64,000 nt of DNA. It comes from Christiangramia sabulilitoris. GTDB lineage: Bacteria; Bacteroidota; Bacteroidia; Flavobacteriales; Flavobacteriaceae. Positions 1 to 8,886 of the stretch are shown piece after piece. Made by a program: the position numbers and the translations under genes. Below the pieces are notes generated by a model. It made no database searches and was not told the origin of the DNA. It saw only the letters and a list, made by a program, of their open reading frames with translations. Where the stretch lies: assembly GCF_007050985.1 (NCBI RefSeq), contig NZ_VHSF01000001.1, forward strand, positions 1,381,456 through 1,445,455, read 5' to 3'. Each line of letters begins with the position of its first letter. The stretch's first letter is position 1.

Positions 1-166
1 TGCTGCAGATGCCCACTATAAGACCAATCCGCAAGCCTATGAGATCAAAAAATACAGAGTGAATAATAAATCTTCTTTATCACAAAAATCTGTACCGGGT
101 GGTGGATACGCGATTAGCATCATGGAAGCTGATAAAACCGAATTGAAGAATTTAAAAAAACTGTAA
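1..166 (+). CDS. C-terminal end of a GH97-like glycoside hydrolase (5' truncated by window edge)
   Basis: An open frame enters from the left edge and stops at TAA 164-166, leaving about 54 residues. The visible tail has a 'YKTNP.AYEIKKYRV' stretch followed by 'PGGGYAIS'. This closely resembles the C-terminal beta-sandwich end of GH97 alpha-glucosidases/galactosidases (SusB type), which usually finish on a GGG-x-A-I strand. The family call rests on this short tail from memory of the family; the catalytic domain lies outside the window. A rho-independent terminator follows directly, so this is the last gene of its transcript. If the call is right, the gene to the left is part of an alpha-glucan or similar oligosaccharide pathway. 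Confidence 0.55.
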   Translation, partial: AADAHYKTNPQAYEIKKYRVNNKSSLSQKSVPGGGYAISIMEADKTELKNLKKL

Positions 167-177
167 TAAATATAAAG

Positions 178-218
178 GCCTGAACCATTGATGTTTATTT
201 GATGGTTTCAGGCTTTTT
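178..218 (+). terminator. Rho-independent terminator after the GH97-like gene
   Basis: GCC-TGAACCAT pairs with ATGGTTTCA-GGC across a 13-nt loop, with one bulged base, and is followed by TTTTT. It sits 12 nt after the stop at 166 and before the independent start at 267. Confidence 0.8.
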
Positions 219-266
219 CTTTAATTTCAAGCTATTCTTCATTCAAACTGAAAAGGATCATATCCT

Positions 267-878
267 ATGCTTAAAAAGTCTGTTTTTTTACTGCTAATCT
301 TTTTTGCCGTAAAGTCTCATTCGCAGCGTTATCGCGATTATGAGATAGGTCCTATGGTAAATTATGAACATACTTCTTTGTATGCATCGCAGGGTGTTTT
401 TCCAGGCGGGGTTGGAGATGATAAAAGTATATCCGGGTTTGAGCCAAGCTACGCAGCAGGTGTTTATTATATTTATTATTTCAAACCTAAATTTGGTCTG
501 GGAACAGAACTTTATTTTCAGAGGACAACCTCTTCAGACCTCGAGAGCGGCGAATACTATAATTCCCTGACCTTTATGCCTTATGTCAATTTTGATCCTT
601 TCAGGCAGATAAGCAACTGGTATTTTGGAGCCGGATTCGGTGCGGCGTTTATTCAGGAATCGCCAGATTATGGAGCAAGGGTTAAAGAAGAAGATATCAG
701 GGTTATTACGGTACCCGTAAAAATTTCCACCTCTTACCGCATTCGAAACCATATTACTTTCGAACTTGGAGCTCAGACAGAAATCCTCGAAGTTGTAAAT
801 GATAACGTGAGGAGGATGGCTGTTTTCTTCGGAATAAAAGTACCTCTTAACCGCCTTAACCGTTATTACTATCGTTAG
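267..878 (+). CDS. Small outer-membrane beta-barrel protein
   Basis: A 203-residue protein with a cleavable signal peptide (K-K near the start, hydrophobic core, 'SHSQ' cleavage region near residue 19). The rest is made of alternating aromatic/polar strands separated by glycine-rich turns ('YYIYYF', 'WYFGAGFGAAF', 'HITFELGAQTEIL'), as in 8-stranded outer-membrane barrels of Bacteroidetes (OMP_b-brl type). It stands alone between the upstream terminator and a convergent gene ending at 885. There is no catalytic motif. A porin-like or structural role in the outer membrane is an inference from the strand pattern only. Confidence 0.7.
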   Translation: MLKKSVFLLLIFFAVKSHSQRYRDYEIGPMVNYEHTSLYASQGVFPGGVGDDKSISGFEPSYAAGVYYIYYFKPKFGLGTELYFQRTTSSDLESGEYYNSLTFMPYVNFDPFRQISNWYFGAGFGAAFIQESPDYGARVKEEDIRVITVPVKISTSYRIRNHITFELGAQTEILEVVNDNVRRMAVFFGIKVPLNRLNRYYYR

Positions 879-884
879 CAGGAA

Positions 885-2135
885 CTAAAATATCCCTCTG
901 AATACGGTGATTAAATTTTCTACCTCCTCTATGGTGTTGTAATGTACCAGGCTTACCCTAACCACACCATTTTTGTCTTCAAGATCCAGAGCCTGTATCA
1001 GCTTTTTTGCATAAAAATCACCGAACCTTATTCCAATACCGTGCTGGTCCACCTTTTCTACTATCTCATCACTTTTAAAGTCTCTGTGAATAAAGGAGAT
1101 GGTAGGTACCCTAAGTATGGCATCTGCACTTGAAATCCCTATGATCTGAATTTCCGGAATTCCTTTGAGATAAGATAGGAGTAGTGCCGCGATCTTTTCT
1201 TCATGAGCCCCTATGAGTTCATAGGCAGAGGATAATCTGCCCGAAAAGCTTAGGTCATCCCCGTTAAAATGATGCCTGTACATTTCTTCGTAATAATCAA
1301 TGATGCCCTGGAGGCCATAGGTGAGTTCAAAATTGAAATTTCCCGGCTGTAATTTATAGGGAACAGACTCTTTTCCTATAAAATAGTGATTGAGGGAATC
1401 AAGCTTGCTAAGCTCATTATATTTTCCAAACATCACTGCCAGGTGCGGGCCATACGTCTTATACCAGCTGAAAGTATAGAAATCTGCGTCCAGATCACGC
1501 ACATCTACTTTTCTATGCGGTGCAAATGCCACCCCATCTACACAGATAAGAGCTCCGGCTTCATGTACGGCCGAGGCAATTTTCTTTATTGGGTTTATAG
1601 TGCCCAGAACGTTAGAAGTATGCGTTACCGCCACCAATCTGGTGCGATTGGTCATTAATTTTTTCAGTTCTGATATTTCAAGTTCCAGGCTTTTCCGGTT
1701 CACCTGCCAGATTTTTATATTAAAACCTTTTTCCTGCAGATCTTTCCATGGAGAAACATTGGCCTCGTGATCTGTATCTGTGACTATGATCTCATCGCCC
1801 TCCTGCCATTGTTGACTAATGGTTAGGCTTAAAATTCTTAGCAACATAGTGGTGGAAGAACCAATTACGATCTCTTCATCCCGGGAAGCGTTAACAAGAG
1901 CGGCTATTCCTGTGGTAACCTGCTTTAGTTTTTCGCCTGCCTCTGCAGATATCTTATTTGAAGCGCCCAATTGAACATTATAGTTTAGCATATATTCACT
2001 AATGCGATCTATAACCTTGCCCAAAACCTGGGATCCACCCGCATTATCCATAAAAGTAAAACCTTTGCCAAGTGCCGGGAATTGTGTTCGGGTAAAATCC
2101 AGGTCTAATGTTTTATTCCTAACCTCTGTTTTCAT
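885..2135 (-). CDS. Class V aminotransferase fold protein, VC1184-type cysteine desulfurase-like, without catalytic cysteine
   Basis: A 416-residue PLP-dependent enzyme of the NifS/SufS/Csd superfamily. Visible landmarks are the N-terminal 'DNAGGSQ' (30-36), His123 in 'TDHEAN', Asp200 in 'CVDG' for the pyridine nitrogen, and Lys226 in 'SWYKTYGPH' as the Schiff-base lysine. In true cysteine desulfurases a loop near the C-terminus reads R-x-G-x-H-C-A. Here the matching segment is 'IRFGDFYAKKL' (369-379) with Tyr in place of Cys, and the only cysteine in the whole protein is Cys198 beside Asp200. It therefore probably does not make a persulfide, and may act as a lyase or racemase on another amino acid. 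It resembles the VC1184 subfamily. The gene is monocistronic and faces a convergent gene with 6 bp between stops. Confidence 0.8.
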   Translation of the reverse strand: MKTEVRNKTLDLDFTRTQFPALGKGFTFMDNAGGSQVLGKVIDRISEYMLNYNVQLGASNKISAEAGEKLKQVTTGIAALVNASRDEEIVIGSSTTMLLRILSLTISQQWQEGDEIIVTDTDHEANVSPWKDLQEKGFNIKIWQVNRKSLELEISELKKLMTNRTRLVAVTHTSNVLGTINPIKKIASAVHEAGALICVDGVAFAPHRKVDVRDLDADFYTFSWYKTYGPHLAVMFGKYNELSKLDSLNHYFIGKESVPYKLQPGNFNFELTYGLQGIIDYYEEMYRHHFNGDDLSFSGRLSSAYELIGAHEEKIAALLLSYLKGIPEIQIIGISSADAILRVPTISFIHRDFKSDEIVEKVDQHGIGIRFGDFYAKKLIQALDLEDKNGVVRVSLVHYNTIEEVENLITVFRGIF

Positions 2136-2277
2136 GGATAATTAAAATTTAAGTGCGGGATCAATTTTACCGGCCAAGGTAATAATTTTCTATTTTCTTA
2201 TTTTCTATTTTTAACTATTGAAAATCAGTCTTATACGAAAAAAGTTATAAATTTAAACTCCACTAAAATTAAGCGTC

Positions 2278-3099
2278 ATGTTGAGAAAAAAGTATTTTCA
2301 CGTAGCGCTCCAAATCATCTTTTGCTATTGTTTATTAATTAATCTTACTTCCTGTGCGCCAGATGAAAGGGCGAGTACAGATGCTGATCTTTTAAAATTA
2401 GATCTTAAGACTGCGAATGCATCCGGGGAAAAAGTAAATCACTATTACGGTACTACCAGGCCATTTGGCAAGGGAGTGGTACGTAGTGTGGTTACTTTGG
2501 ATAGTGAAGATAATCCCGTTGCAATGGGGGTAATTTTTTCTGAAAAAGCCCTGTTACATCCGGGTACAGAAGATGTAAACATCACTCTGGACCTCCACCC
2601 CAAAGCCAGGGGTATGGTGGTGGACCACATAGATTTTGGATACCATCCCCATGGTCACGCCGGCCCGGGTTTTATGAAAGAGCACTTTGATTTCCATTTT
2701 TACTGGATTACTGAAGAAGAAAAACTAAGTATTCCGTTTATTATTGATAACGGCCCTGCGGCAGATCTGCCACCGGCGCAATACTGGCCGGAAGGCTATG
2801 TATATGATCCGGTTACCGTTCCCCAAATGGGAAGACACTGGATAACCGAAGAACAGGCAGCTTCAGAAGAATTCGATGAAACTTTTATCTATGGATCATA
2901 TAATTCTGAATTCACCTTTTATGAACCTATGATCACCATGGAATATCTAACGGCGGGGAATTTTGAAAGTTCTTATCCAATAACTTCTTTAGAAGGTTAT
3001 GCTATTCCCGGTTATTATGCGAATTCTTATGAAATTAAATTTGATCCGGTTAAAAAGCAGTATAGCATTATGCTTACCAACATGACCTGGAAGGAATAA
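2278..3099 (+). CDS. DUF5602/TTHB210-like domain lipoprotein
   Basis: A 273-residue protein with a lipoprotein signal: Lys/Arg-rich start, hydrophobic core and lipobox L-T-S-C ending near residue 26. The mature part has the pattern of the TTHB210-like family: 'YYGTTRPFGKGVVRS' early, then 'VDHIDFGYHPHGHAGPG' and 'EHFDFHFYWI' in the middle. The clustered histidines (HPHGH, HFDFHFY) look like a metal or ligand site. No enzymatic role is established for the family, so the function is unknown. It is expected to be anchored in the periplasm or on the outer membrane. It is transcribed alone and ends in a strong terminator. Confidence 0.7.
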   Translation: MLRKKYFHVALQIIFCYCLLINLTSCAPDERASTDADLLKLDLKTANASGEKVNHYYGTTRPFGKGVVRSVVTLDSEDNPVAMGVIFSEKALLHPGTEDVNITLDLHPKARGMVVDHIDFGYHPHGHAGPGFMKEHFDFHFYWITEEEKLSIPFIIDNGPAADLPPAQYWPEGYVYDPVTVPQMGRHWITEEQAASEEFDETFIYGSYNSEFTFYEPMITMEYLTAGNFESSYPITSLEGYAIPGYYANSYEIKFDPVKKQYSIMLTNMTWKE

Positions 3100-3112
3100 A
3101 CAGCTAACATAC

Positions 3113-3147
3113 AAACAGAGCTACCTCAATGGGTAGCTCTGTTTTAT
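3113..3147 (+). terminator. Rho-independent terminator
   Basis: An 11-bp perfect stem, ACAGAGCTACC / GGTAGCTCTGT (3115-3142), with a short loop and a following TTTATT. It lies between two convergent genes (stops at 3099 and 3181) and may serve both. Confidence 0.8.
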
Positions 3148-3180
3148 TCAGTGAAGATCTGCAGATGAGGATCTTTTACT

Positions 3181-5553
3181 CTAATTTTTTTCCAGCAAAC
3201 TTTCGTTAAAAAGTTCCAGTATTCGGCTATACTCATCGGTCCAGCTGCTTGGTTCTACAAATCCATGACCTTCTACAGGGTAAACTGCTAACTCCCAGTC
3301 GTCCTTGCCCAGTTCAATTAAACGCTGCGCCAGCCGGACCACATCCTGAAATTGCACATTGGTATCTACCATTCCGTGGGCGATCAAAAGATCTCCTTCC
3401 AGACCTTCCGCAAAATAAATGGGGGAAGAACGGCGATAAGCTATAGGGTCTTCCCAGGGCCTGTTCAAAATATTTGAGGTATAGCCATGATTATAATGTG
3501 CCCAATCTGTCACCGATCTAAGCGCAGCACCGGCCTTAAATATCTCTGCGTTGGTGAACATGGCCATAAGGGTAATAAAACCACCATAACTCCCGCCATA
3601 AATACCCACCTTCTCCGGGTCGATATTATGATTTTCTATTAGGTATTCTACTCCATCCACTTGGTCTGTAAGATCTTTTCCACCCATATGCCTGTAAATA
3701 CCAGTTCTCCAGTCTCTTCCATAGCCGGCACTGCCACGGTAATCTATATCGATCACGGTGTATCCAAGATCTGTGAGAAGATTATGGAACATGTATTCTC
3801 TGAAATAACTTGACCACCATTTATGGGCATTCTGGAGATAACCGGCACCATGAACAAAAACAATAGCAGCATCATTCTTTACGTTCTCTTCAGGCTTATA
3901 AAGACGGGCCGGGACCTGAGCTCCATCACGTGCTTTAAAAGTTACTAATTGCGGTTCTTTCCAGTTATAAGCCGAAAAGGCTTCAGATTGCCCGCTGGTA
4001 AGTTGCTTCGCTTTAGCACCTGCCTTATTCGGCTTGAGGTAGAGTTCCTCGGGTTTATTTATATAAGAATGCGTGATCGCCAGGTATTTCTCATCGGGGG
4101 AGAGTTTTACCTCATTTTTACCTTCCATAGAAGTTAGTTGGGTCATTTTTCCTCCCATAACCGGCATCCTGTAGAAATGTCTTTCTCCCGGATGAATTTG
4201 GGATGAGGTGAAATACCAGTTTTTCTTATCATTTGAAAGCTGCGGATCAAAAACTTCATATTTTCCCGGCGTAAGGTCGGTTTTAACTCCTGTTTCAATA
4301 TTCAGGATATATAGATGAGAAAAGCCAGACTCTTCACTTTGAAAGTAAATATGTTTGTTATCTGGCAGCCAGCCTAAAGTTTCATTGCCATAGAACGTAT
4401 TGCCAATTCCCGGGCCCGCAAGCCAGGCTTCATCCCTTTGTCTTTCCAGAGTTTTTATTTCTGCCGTATTAAGGTCAATCAGGGCAATCCATCTGTCTTT
4501 GTTGTCTTTAGATCTTAAGTTTACCACGGCCTGTTCGCCGTTTTCAGAAAAATGGATTTGCGAAGGAATGATCTCCCTTGCCTTTTCTTCCCGTTCCACA
4601 TCCGGGTAATCTGAAACGTAATCTGGCAGGTCCTTTATCCCGGGAAGTCCCGACAGATCTATCATGAAAACGCTATCTTTTTTAAGATCATAAAGAGCAA
4701 GTTCGGCGGAAAATCCTACTTCCCCAACCTTACTGCGTGCCGATAGATTTTCTGTATATCCGCTTTCATCCACATAATTGGGAACCATGGTTGCCCGGCC
4801 ACGTTCACGCTCTATAAGACTAAAACCTACAAAATCCCCGGTTGGAGAAATATTTAAATTTCTTATTTCCTTTCCTGAAAGGTGAAAAACATAGTCGTCT
4901 TTCGCTTTTATAGATTCAAGATAAGCTTTGGCGTTTTCCTTATCCTGTTTTCTCTGGTTTACCACTTCGAGAAGCTTCAGGTTCTCATTTTCCAGCCATT
5001 CATGTTTTGCGGAAACTTCCTTTTCTTTTTCTTTCTTTCCTGAACCAGTTTTTATATGTGTAAGTTGTTTTAAACTGCCTTTTTTCAGATCGTATAAAAA
5101 AGCATTATTGTCGGCTTCAAAAGAGATGATATTTTCATTTCTCATGAATTTCGCATCCCTGATATAAAAAGGAAGGTCCAGTAATACTGTCTTCTCACGA
5201 GTTCTCATATCATAAATAAAAAGATCACCATCATCTGAGAAGATCATTTTTGATCGTGAACTGTTAAAGTCGCCCCGATTTGGTATCAGGTCTCTTTTTT
5301 CCTTTGCAGAAACCAAAAGGATCTTATCAGGATTTTTCAGGTTGATGCGATGCAGGGAATCTGCAGGGTGATCTTCAGGATTGTAATCAAAATAAATATT
5401 TTCACTGTGTATACCCCATTTAACATTACTGGGGAAAGTTCCCATCCACCGGGTATCCTGCATGATCTTTTCTACGCTAAGTTCAGAGGACTGACTAAAA
5501 CTGTGAAGGGAGCAGGATAAAAAAAGTACGAAAACAGATAAATATCTTAACAT
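3181..5553 (-). CDS. S9 family prolyl oligopeptidase / dipeptidyl-peptidase-like serine peptidase
   Basis: A 790-residue secreted peptidase with a signal peptide of about 20 residues ('SLHSFSQ'). The N-terminal ~500 residues form a beta-propeller (DPP-IV/WD40-like repeats such as 'IYFDYNPED', 'LFIYDMRT', 'YFTSSQIHPG'). The C-terminal ~250 residues form an alpha/beta-hydrolase. The catalytic triad is visible: Ser655 in 'YGGSYGGF', Asp730 in 'HGMVDTNV' and His763 in 'VEGHGF'. The reaction is cleavage of short peptides, probably N-terminal dipeptides or post-proline bonds in the periplasm; exact specificity cannot be read. It is divergent from the M28 peptidase at 5700, with a shared 146-bp promoter region, suggesting a joint role in peptide breakdown. 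Confidence 0.9.
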   Translation of the reverse strand: MLRYLSVFVLFLSCSLHSFSQSSELSVEKIMQDTRWMGTFPSNVKWGIHSENIYFDYNPEDHPADSLHRINLKNPDKILLVSAKEKRDLIPNRGDFNSSRSKMIFSDDGDLFIYDMRTREKTVLLDLPFYIRDAKFMRNENIISFEADNNAFLYDLKKGSLKQLTHIKTGSGKKEKEKEVSAKHEWLENENLKLLEVVNQRKQDKENAKAYLESIKAKDDYVFHLSGKEIRNLNISPTGDFVGFSLIERERGRATMVPNYVDESGYTENLSARSKVGEVGFSAELALYDLKKDSVFMIDLSGLPGIKDLPDYVSDYPDVEREEKAREIIPSQIHFSENGEQAVVNLRSKDNKDRWIALIDLNTAEIKTLERQRDEAWLAGPGIGNTFYGNETLGWLPDNKHIYFQSEESGFSHLYILNIETGVKTDLTPGKYEVFDPQLSNDKKNWYFTSSQIHPGERHFYRMPVMGGKMTQLTSMEGKNEVKLSPDEKYLAITHSYINKPEELYLKPNKAGAKAKQLTSGQSEAFSAYNWKEPQLVTFKARDGAQVPARLYKPEENVKNDAAIVFVHGAGYLQNAHKWWSSYFREYMFHNLLTDLGYTVIDIDYRGSAGYGRDWRTGIYRHMGGKDLTDQVDGVEYLIENHNIDPEKVGIYGGSYGGFITLMAMFTNAEIFKAGAALRSVTDWAHYNHGYTSNILNRPWEDPIAYRRSSPIYFAEGLEGDLLIAHGMVDTNVQFQDVVRLAQRLIELGKDDWELAVYPVEGHGFVEPSSWTDEYSRILELFNESLLEKN

Positions 5554-5699
5554 AATTTGAAGGCTCTGGTATTAAAAGATCGCCAAGATAAATAAAATTG
5601 GATCGTAATTTAAACTATAACAGCTTATAAAGGTCTAAAACGAATAGTAACCTATATTAGCAGGAATGCAAAAAACTAAATCAACTAAACCTTTTTTTT

Positions 5700-7256
5700 A
5701 TGACCAATAAATTGAATGCAGTATTGGTACTGCTCTTATTTACGATTTTCCAGGTCTCTGCACAAGATCACCAGGAAATGGTGGAAAAGATTGTGGCAGA
5801 AACTAATAAAAATTCTCAATTAGAAAATCTGGCGCATGAGCTGCTGGATGTGGTAGGACCTCGTTTGGTGGGAACGCCTCAAATGAAAAATGCCCATAAC
5901 TGGGCGGTGAAAAAATATAACAGTTGGGATATAGCTGCCAGGAATGAAGAATGGGGAAAATGGAAAGGCTGGGAACGTGGAATCACTCACGTAGACCTTA
6001 TCTCGCCAAGAATTCAAAGCCTGGAGGCCAGACAACTAGCCTGGAGCCCTTCCACCGGGAAAAAACCGGTATCTGCAGAGGTTATTATTTTACCTGCAGC
6101 TAAAGATTCCCTGGATTTTGTAAATAAATTAAATTCTGTCAAGGGTAAATTTGTGATGATATCGATGCCTCAGCCTTCAGGAAGACCAGATTATAACTGG
6201 GAAGAATGGGCAACCAAAGAATCATTTGAAAAAATGAAAACAGAGCGTGACTCATTGGATAAACTTTGGGATCAAAGATTAAGAAATACAGGTTTATCCA
6301 GAAAGGAATTAGCAAGAGCTCTCGAAGATGCCGGTGCTGAGGGAATTATTTCTTCCTGTTGGTCCAGAGGATTTGGAGTGAATAAGGTTTTTTCTGCGTA
6401 TACAAAAGAAGTTCCCACAATAGATGTTTCCCTTGAGGATTATGGTTTGTTGTACAGGCTGGCAGAAAATGGTGATAAACCGGAGATAAGGGTGCTTGCA
6501 GAATCTACAGAACTTGGAGAAATGCCAACCTTTAATACTATCGCAGAGATAAAAGGAACAGAAAAACCTGAAGAATATGTGATTCTTTCTGCCCACTTTG
6601 ATAGCTGGGATGGAGCTACAGGGGCGACAGATAATGGTACAGGTACTATCGTAATGATGGAAACCATGCGAATTCTGAAAAAACTTTATCCTAACCCAAA
6701 ACGAACCATCCTGGTAGGCCATTGGGGAAGTGAAGAACAGGGATTAAATGGTTCCCGTGCTTTTGTGAAAGATCATCCGGAAATAGTTGACAATGTTCAG
6801 GCACTTTTCAATCAGGATAACGGAACCGGTAGAGTTGTAAATATCTCTGGTAATGGATTCCTGAATGCCTATGACTATTTAGGGAGCTGGTTATATGAAG
6901 TCCCGCAGGAGGTAAGCAGGCATATAGAAACCAATTTTCCGGGCTCTCCGGGAAGAGGAGGATCAGATTATGCCGCGTTTGTTGCTGCAGGTGCTCCCGC
7001 CTTCAATCTTAGTTCTCTTAGCTGGGATTACTGGAATTATACCTGGCATACAAATAGAGACACCTATGATAAGATCGTTTTCGACGATGTGAGAAATAAT
7101 GTAATCCTAACGGCTGTACTTGCTTATATGGCAAGTGAAGATCCCGATAAAACTTCGAGGGAGAAGATTAATTTACCTGTGAGCAGAAGGACCGGCGAAA
7201 AAATGTCCTGGCCAGAGCCAAGAGATGCCGAGCGGGCAGGAATGCTTGAAGATTAA
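5700..7256 (+). CDS. M28 family zinc metallopeptidase (aminopeptidase/glutamate carboxypeptidase-like)
   Basis: A 518-residue secreted metallopeptidase with signal peptide 'MTNKL..FQVSAQ'. Zinc-site motifs of family M28 are present: His299 in 'SAHFDSWDG', Asp311 in 'ATDNGTG', Glu345-Glu346 in 'GSEEQGL', and a C-terminal 'WHTNRDTYDKI' that supplies a further histidine ligand. A PA-like insertion probably occupies about residues 110-270. The overall layout matches plasma glutamate carboxypeptidase/aminopeptidase-type M28 proteins common in Bacteroidetes. It would release amino acids from small peptides in the periplasm. It is divergently transcribed from the S9 peptidase and ends 16 bp from the convergent DUF3095 gene. 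Confidence 0.9.
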   Translation: MTNKLNAVLVLLLFTIFQVSAQDHQEMVEKIVAETNKNSQLENLAHELLDVVGPRLVGTPQMKNAHNWAVKKYNSWDIAARNEEWGKWKGWERGITHVDLISPRIQSLEARQLAWSPSTGKKPVSAEVIILPAAKDSLDFVNKLNSVKGKFVMISMPQPSGRPDYNWEEWATKESFEKMKTERDSLDKLWDQRLRNTGLSRKELARALEDAGAEGIISSCWSRGFGVNKVFSAYTKEVPTIDVSLEDYGLLYRLAENGDKPEIRVLAESTELGEMPTFNTIAEIKGTEKPEEYVILSAHFDSWDGATGATDNGTGTIVMMETMRILKKLYPNPKRTILVGHWGSEEQGLNGSRAFVKDHPEIVDNVQALFNQDNGTGRVVNISGNGFLNAYDYLGSWLYEVPQEVSRHIETNFPGSPGRGGSDYAAFVAAGAPAFNLSSLSWDYWNYTWHTNRDTYDKIVFDDVRNNVILTAVLAYMASEDPDKTSREKINLPVSRRTGEKMSWPEPRDAERAGMLED

Positions 7257-7272
7257 GATTTAACACAGGCAG

Positions 7273-8427
7273 CTAATTATGAAATTTTGCTTTCAGGTGG
7301 TTAGCTGCCTTTGTATAACCACCATTGCCGCCATCTACAAAATGTATATGCTGGTCTGTGCTCATGTCCTTCACATAACAGGACATGATACTCTCCCCGC
7401 TAACGTGATATCCATATTTTATCAAGCCTTTCTGTTCCAGCATATCGAGATACCTAATCAACCTCTTACGCTGTTTGCTGTTTCCTGTGATCACGGTATT
7501 TATCCGGCCGTCCAGGGTAAGATTATCTGAAAGTTCTACTAATTTCTGAAGGTAGCTTTTGCCGGCACTGGTATTCCTTAGATATAATTCTCCAAAATTG
7601 GCAATCATAAAACTTTTAATAAAGGTTCCCAGATCCCATCTCCCGAGTTTTGTCTTCATTTCATCCTTGATCCTTTGTAAACCCGCTTTGATCTTAAGTC
7701 TTTGCACACTAATGGGTTTTCTATGATCTGCAGAGCCATAAATCTCGTCTATGGCCATCATTACCTTAGAATATCTGCTTGAATAATCTGTTTCACCACA
7801 ACCGGTAACAATTAAACTAAGTACCTCCTGGTCACTATCAGGTGGTTTTATTTTATCCCATTTGCATTCCATCCCATCAAGATTCAGGGGAGTTTCGTCC
7901 ACAACAATATCCTGAACGATTCCATTATGTTTGATCCTGTCTTCAGCATACTGGAGACCGTACCCGAGAACTACAGGTATATTCAGGACGTGGTTGGCTT
8001 TCACCCTTGCGATCTTGAGATCTACATTTTCGCTATAGATATCTGATACGCTTACGCTGCCTATAGACAGGTTGAAGCCGAAATTCTTTTCGGCGTTCTT
8101 ATGGTGTTTTTTCAGAGCGGCAAGCGATTTTTCCCGGATAACTTCAGGAATAAGAAAGGTAGCGCCGTCACCTCCAAAAAAGAAGGGGACATTTATATCG
8201 TTGGCATCTGCCAGATTTAGAACCGCCACTACACAGCCTGTAGCCACCAGATTTACCTGATGATGTTTACCATTTTGTACGGCCTGGGTCGAATTGCGAA
8301 TATCTGCTACCAGGATATGCCAGTCACCAGGAATTTCGGTAAACATCTCCCTTTGACTTATCAGGCTGCTAATTGCAATATCCTGAACCTGCAGATCTGA
8401 AAAGAAATTAGTATTGGTAGCTTTCAT
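7273..8427 (-). CDS. DUF3095 family protein (nucleotidyl-cyclase-like fold, inferred)
   Basis: A 384-residue cytoplasmic protein without a signal peptide. The N-terminal half matches DUF3095: 'GDWHILVADIRNSTQAVQNG' (residues ~35-54), 'VNLVATGCVVAVLN', then 'PFFFGGDGATFLIP' (~100-113). The 'ADIRNST' and 'GGDGATF' motifs recall the metal-binding D-I-x-x-(S/F)-T and G-D-G/E turns of class III adenylate/guanylate cyclases and GGDEF domains. A nucleotide-cyclase relationship is therefore plausible but is an inference. The C-terminal ~130 residues look like a winged-helix or helical domain ('RLIRYLDMLEQKGLIKYGYHV'). It is the last gene of a leftward run and follows the repeat lipoprotein by 63 bp. 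Confidence 0.75.
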   Translation of the reverse strand: MKATNTNFFSDLQVQDIAISSLISQREMFTEIPGDWHILVADIRNSTQAVQNGKHHQVNLVATGCVVAVLNLADANDINVPFFFGGDGATFLIPEVIREKSLAALKKHHKNAEKNFGFNLSIGSVSVSDIYSENVDLKIARVKANHVLNIPVVLGYGLQYAEDRIKHNGIVQDIVVDETPLNLDGMECKWDKIKPPDSDQEVLSLIVTGCGETDYSSRYSKVMMAIDEIYGSADHRKPISVQRLKIKAGLQRIKDEMKTKLGRWDLGTFIKSFMIANFGELYLRNTSAGKSYLQKLVELSDNLTLDGRINTVITGNSKQRKRLIRYLDMLEQKGLIKYGYHVSGESIMSCYVKDMSTDQHIHFVDGGNGGYTKAANHLKAKFHN

Positions 8428-8490
8428 ACATTTTATGTCGCAATCAAGGCCAGATAATTTCTATTTCATTTCGAGCCGGAAAAAAAATGA

Positions 8491-8853
8491 TTATTTAAGT
8501 TCTGCACCAACTGCAATACTGCAGTCATGTCCCGGTTCACCATGCGGCGGATTGATCTTTGGAGCTGCTTCCCGGAGACGAACCGGAGAACTGTTCATGG
8601 GTTGAGTGCTCTGGGCAGCAGTATTTTCAAGTGGAGCTCCAACAGGCAGATCACAGCGGTGACCTTCTTCTCCATGAGCCGGGTTGTACTTAAGGTCTGA
8701 GTTTTTAGCCATATTTTGTTTCAGGTCTTCCGGGGAGGCTTCGCTGGCAACCGGTTCTTCACTCGTGGTCGTTTTTTCTTCATCCTTGCAGGAAAACAGG
8801 CAAACTGATACCATCAGGATCAATAAAAGGGATATACTTTGTAAACTTTTCAT
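8491..8853 (-). CDS. Small lipoprotein with two His/Cys-containing NPxHGxxGHxC repeats
   Basis: A 120-residue lipoprotein: Lys at position 2, hydrophobic core, and lipobox L-F-S-C with Cys22. A low-complexity Glu/Ser/Ala linker (23-50) leads to two copies of a 19-residue motif, 57-75 and 101-119, of the form N-P-x-H-G-E-x-G-H-x-C-x-(L/I)-x-V-G-A-x-L. Each copy holds two His and one Cys at fixed spacing (H-x4-H-x-C), a plausible metal or heme site. This motif is seen in flavobacterial hypothetical proteins, but no function is known to me. It lies 33 bp after the DUF1028 gene and is probably cotranscribed with it. Confidence 0.75.
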   Translation of the reverse strand: MKSLQSISLLLILMVSVCLFSCKDEEKTTTSEEPVASEASPEDLKQNMAKNSDLKYNPAHGEEGHRCDLPVGAPLENTAAQSTQPMNSSPVRLREAAPKINPPHGEPGHDCSIAVGAELK

Positions 8854-8886
8854 AACTATAGCTTTAGACTTATAAATGTATTTAAA

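Noticed and set aside
6309..6722. 137-codon minus-strand ORF inside the M28 peptidase gene
   Set aside because: It is fully inside a well-supported gene with intact zinc motifs. The translation is rich in Cys/His/Phe without a recognisable domain.
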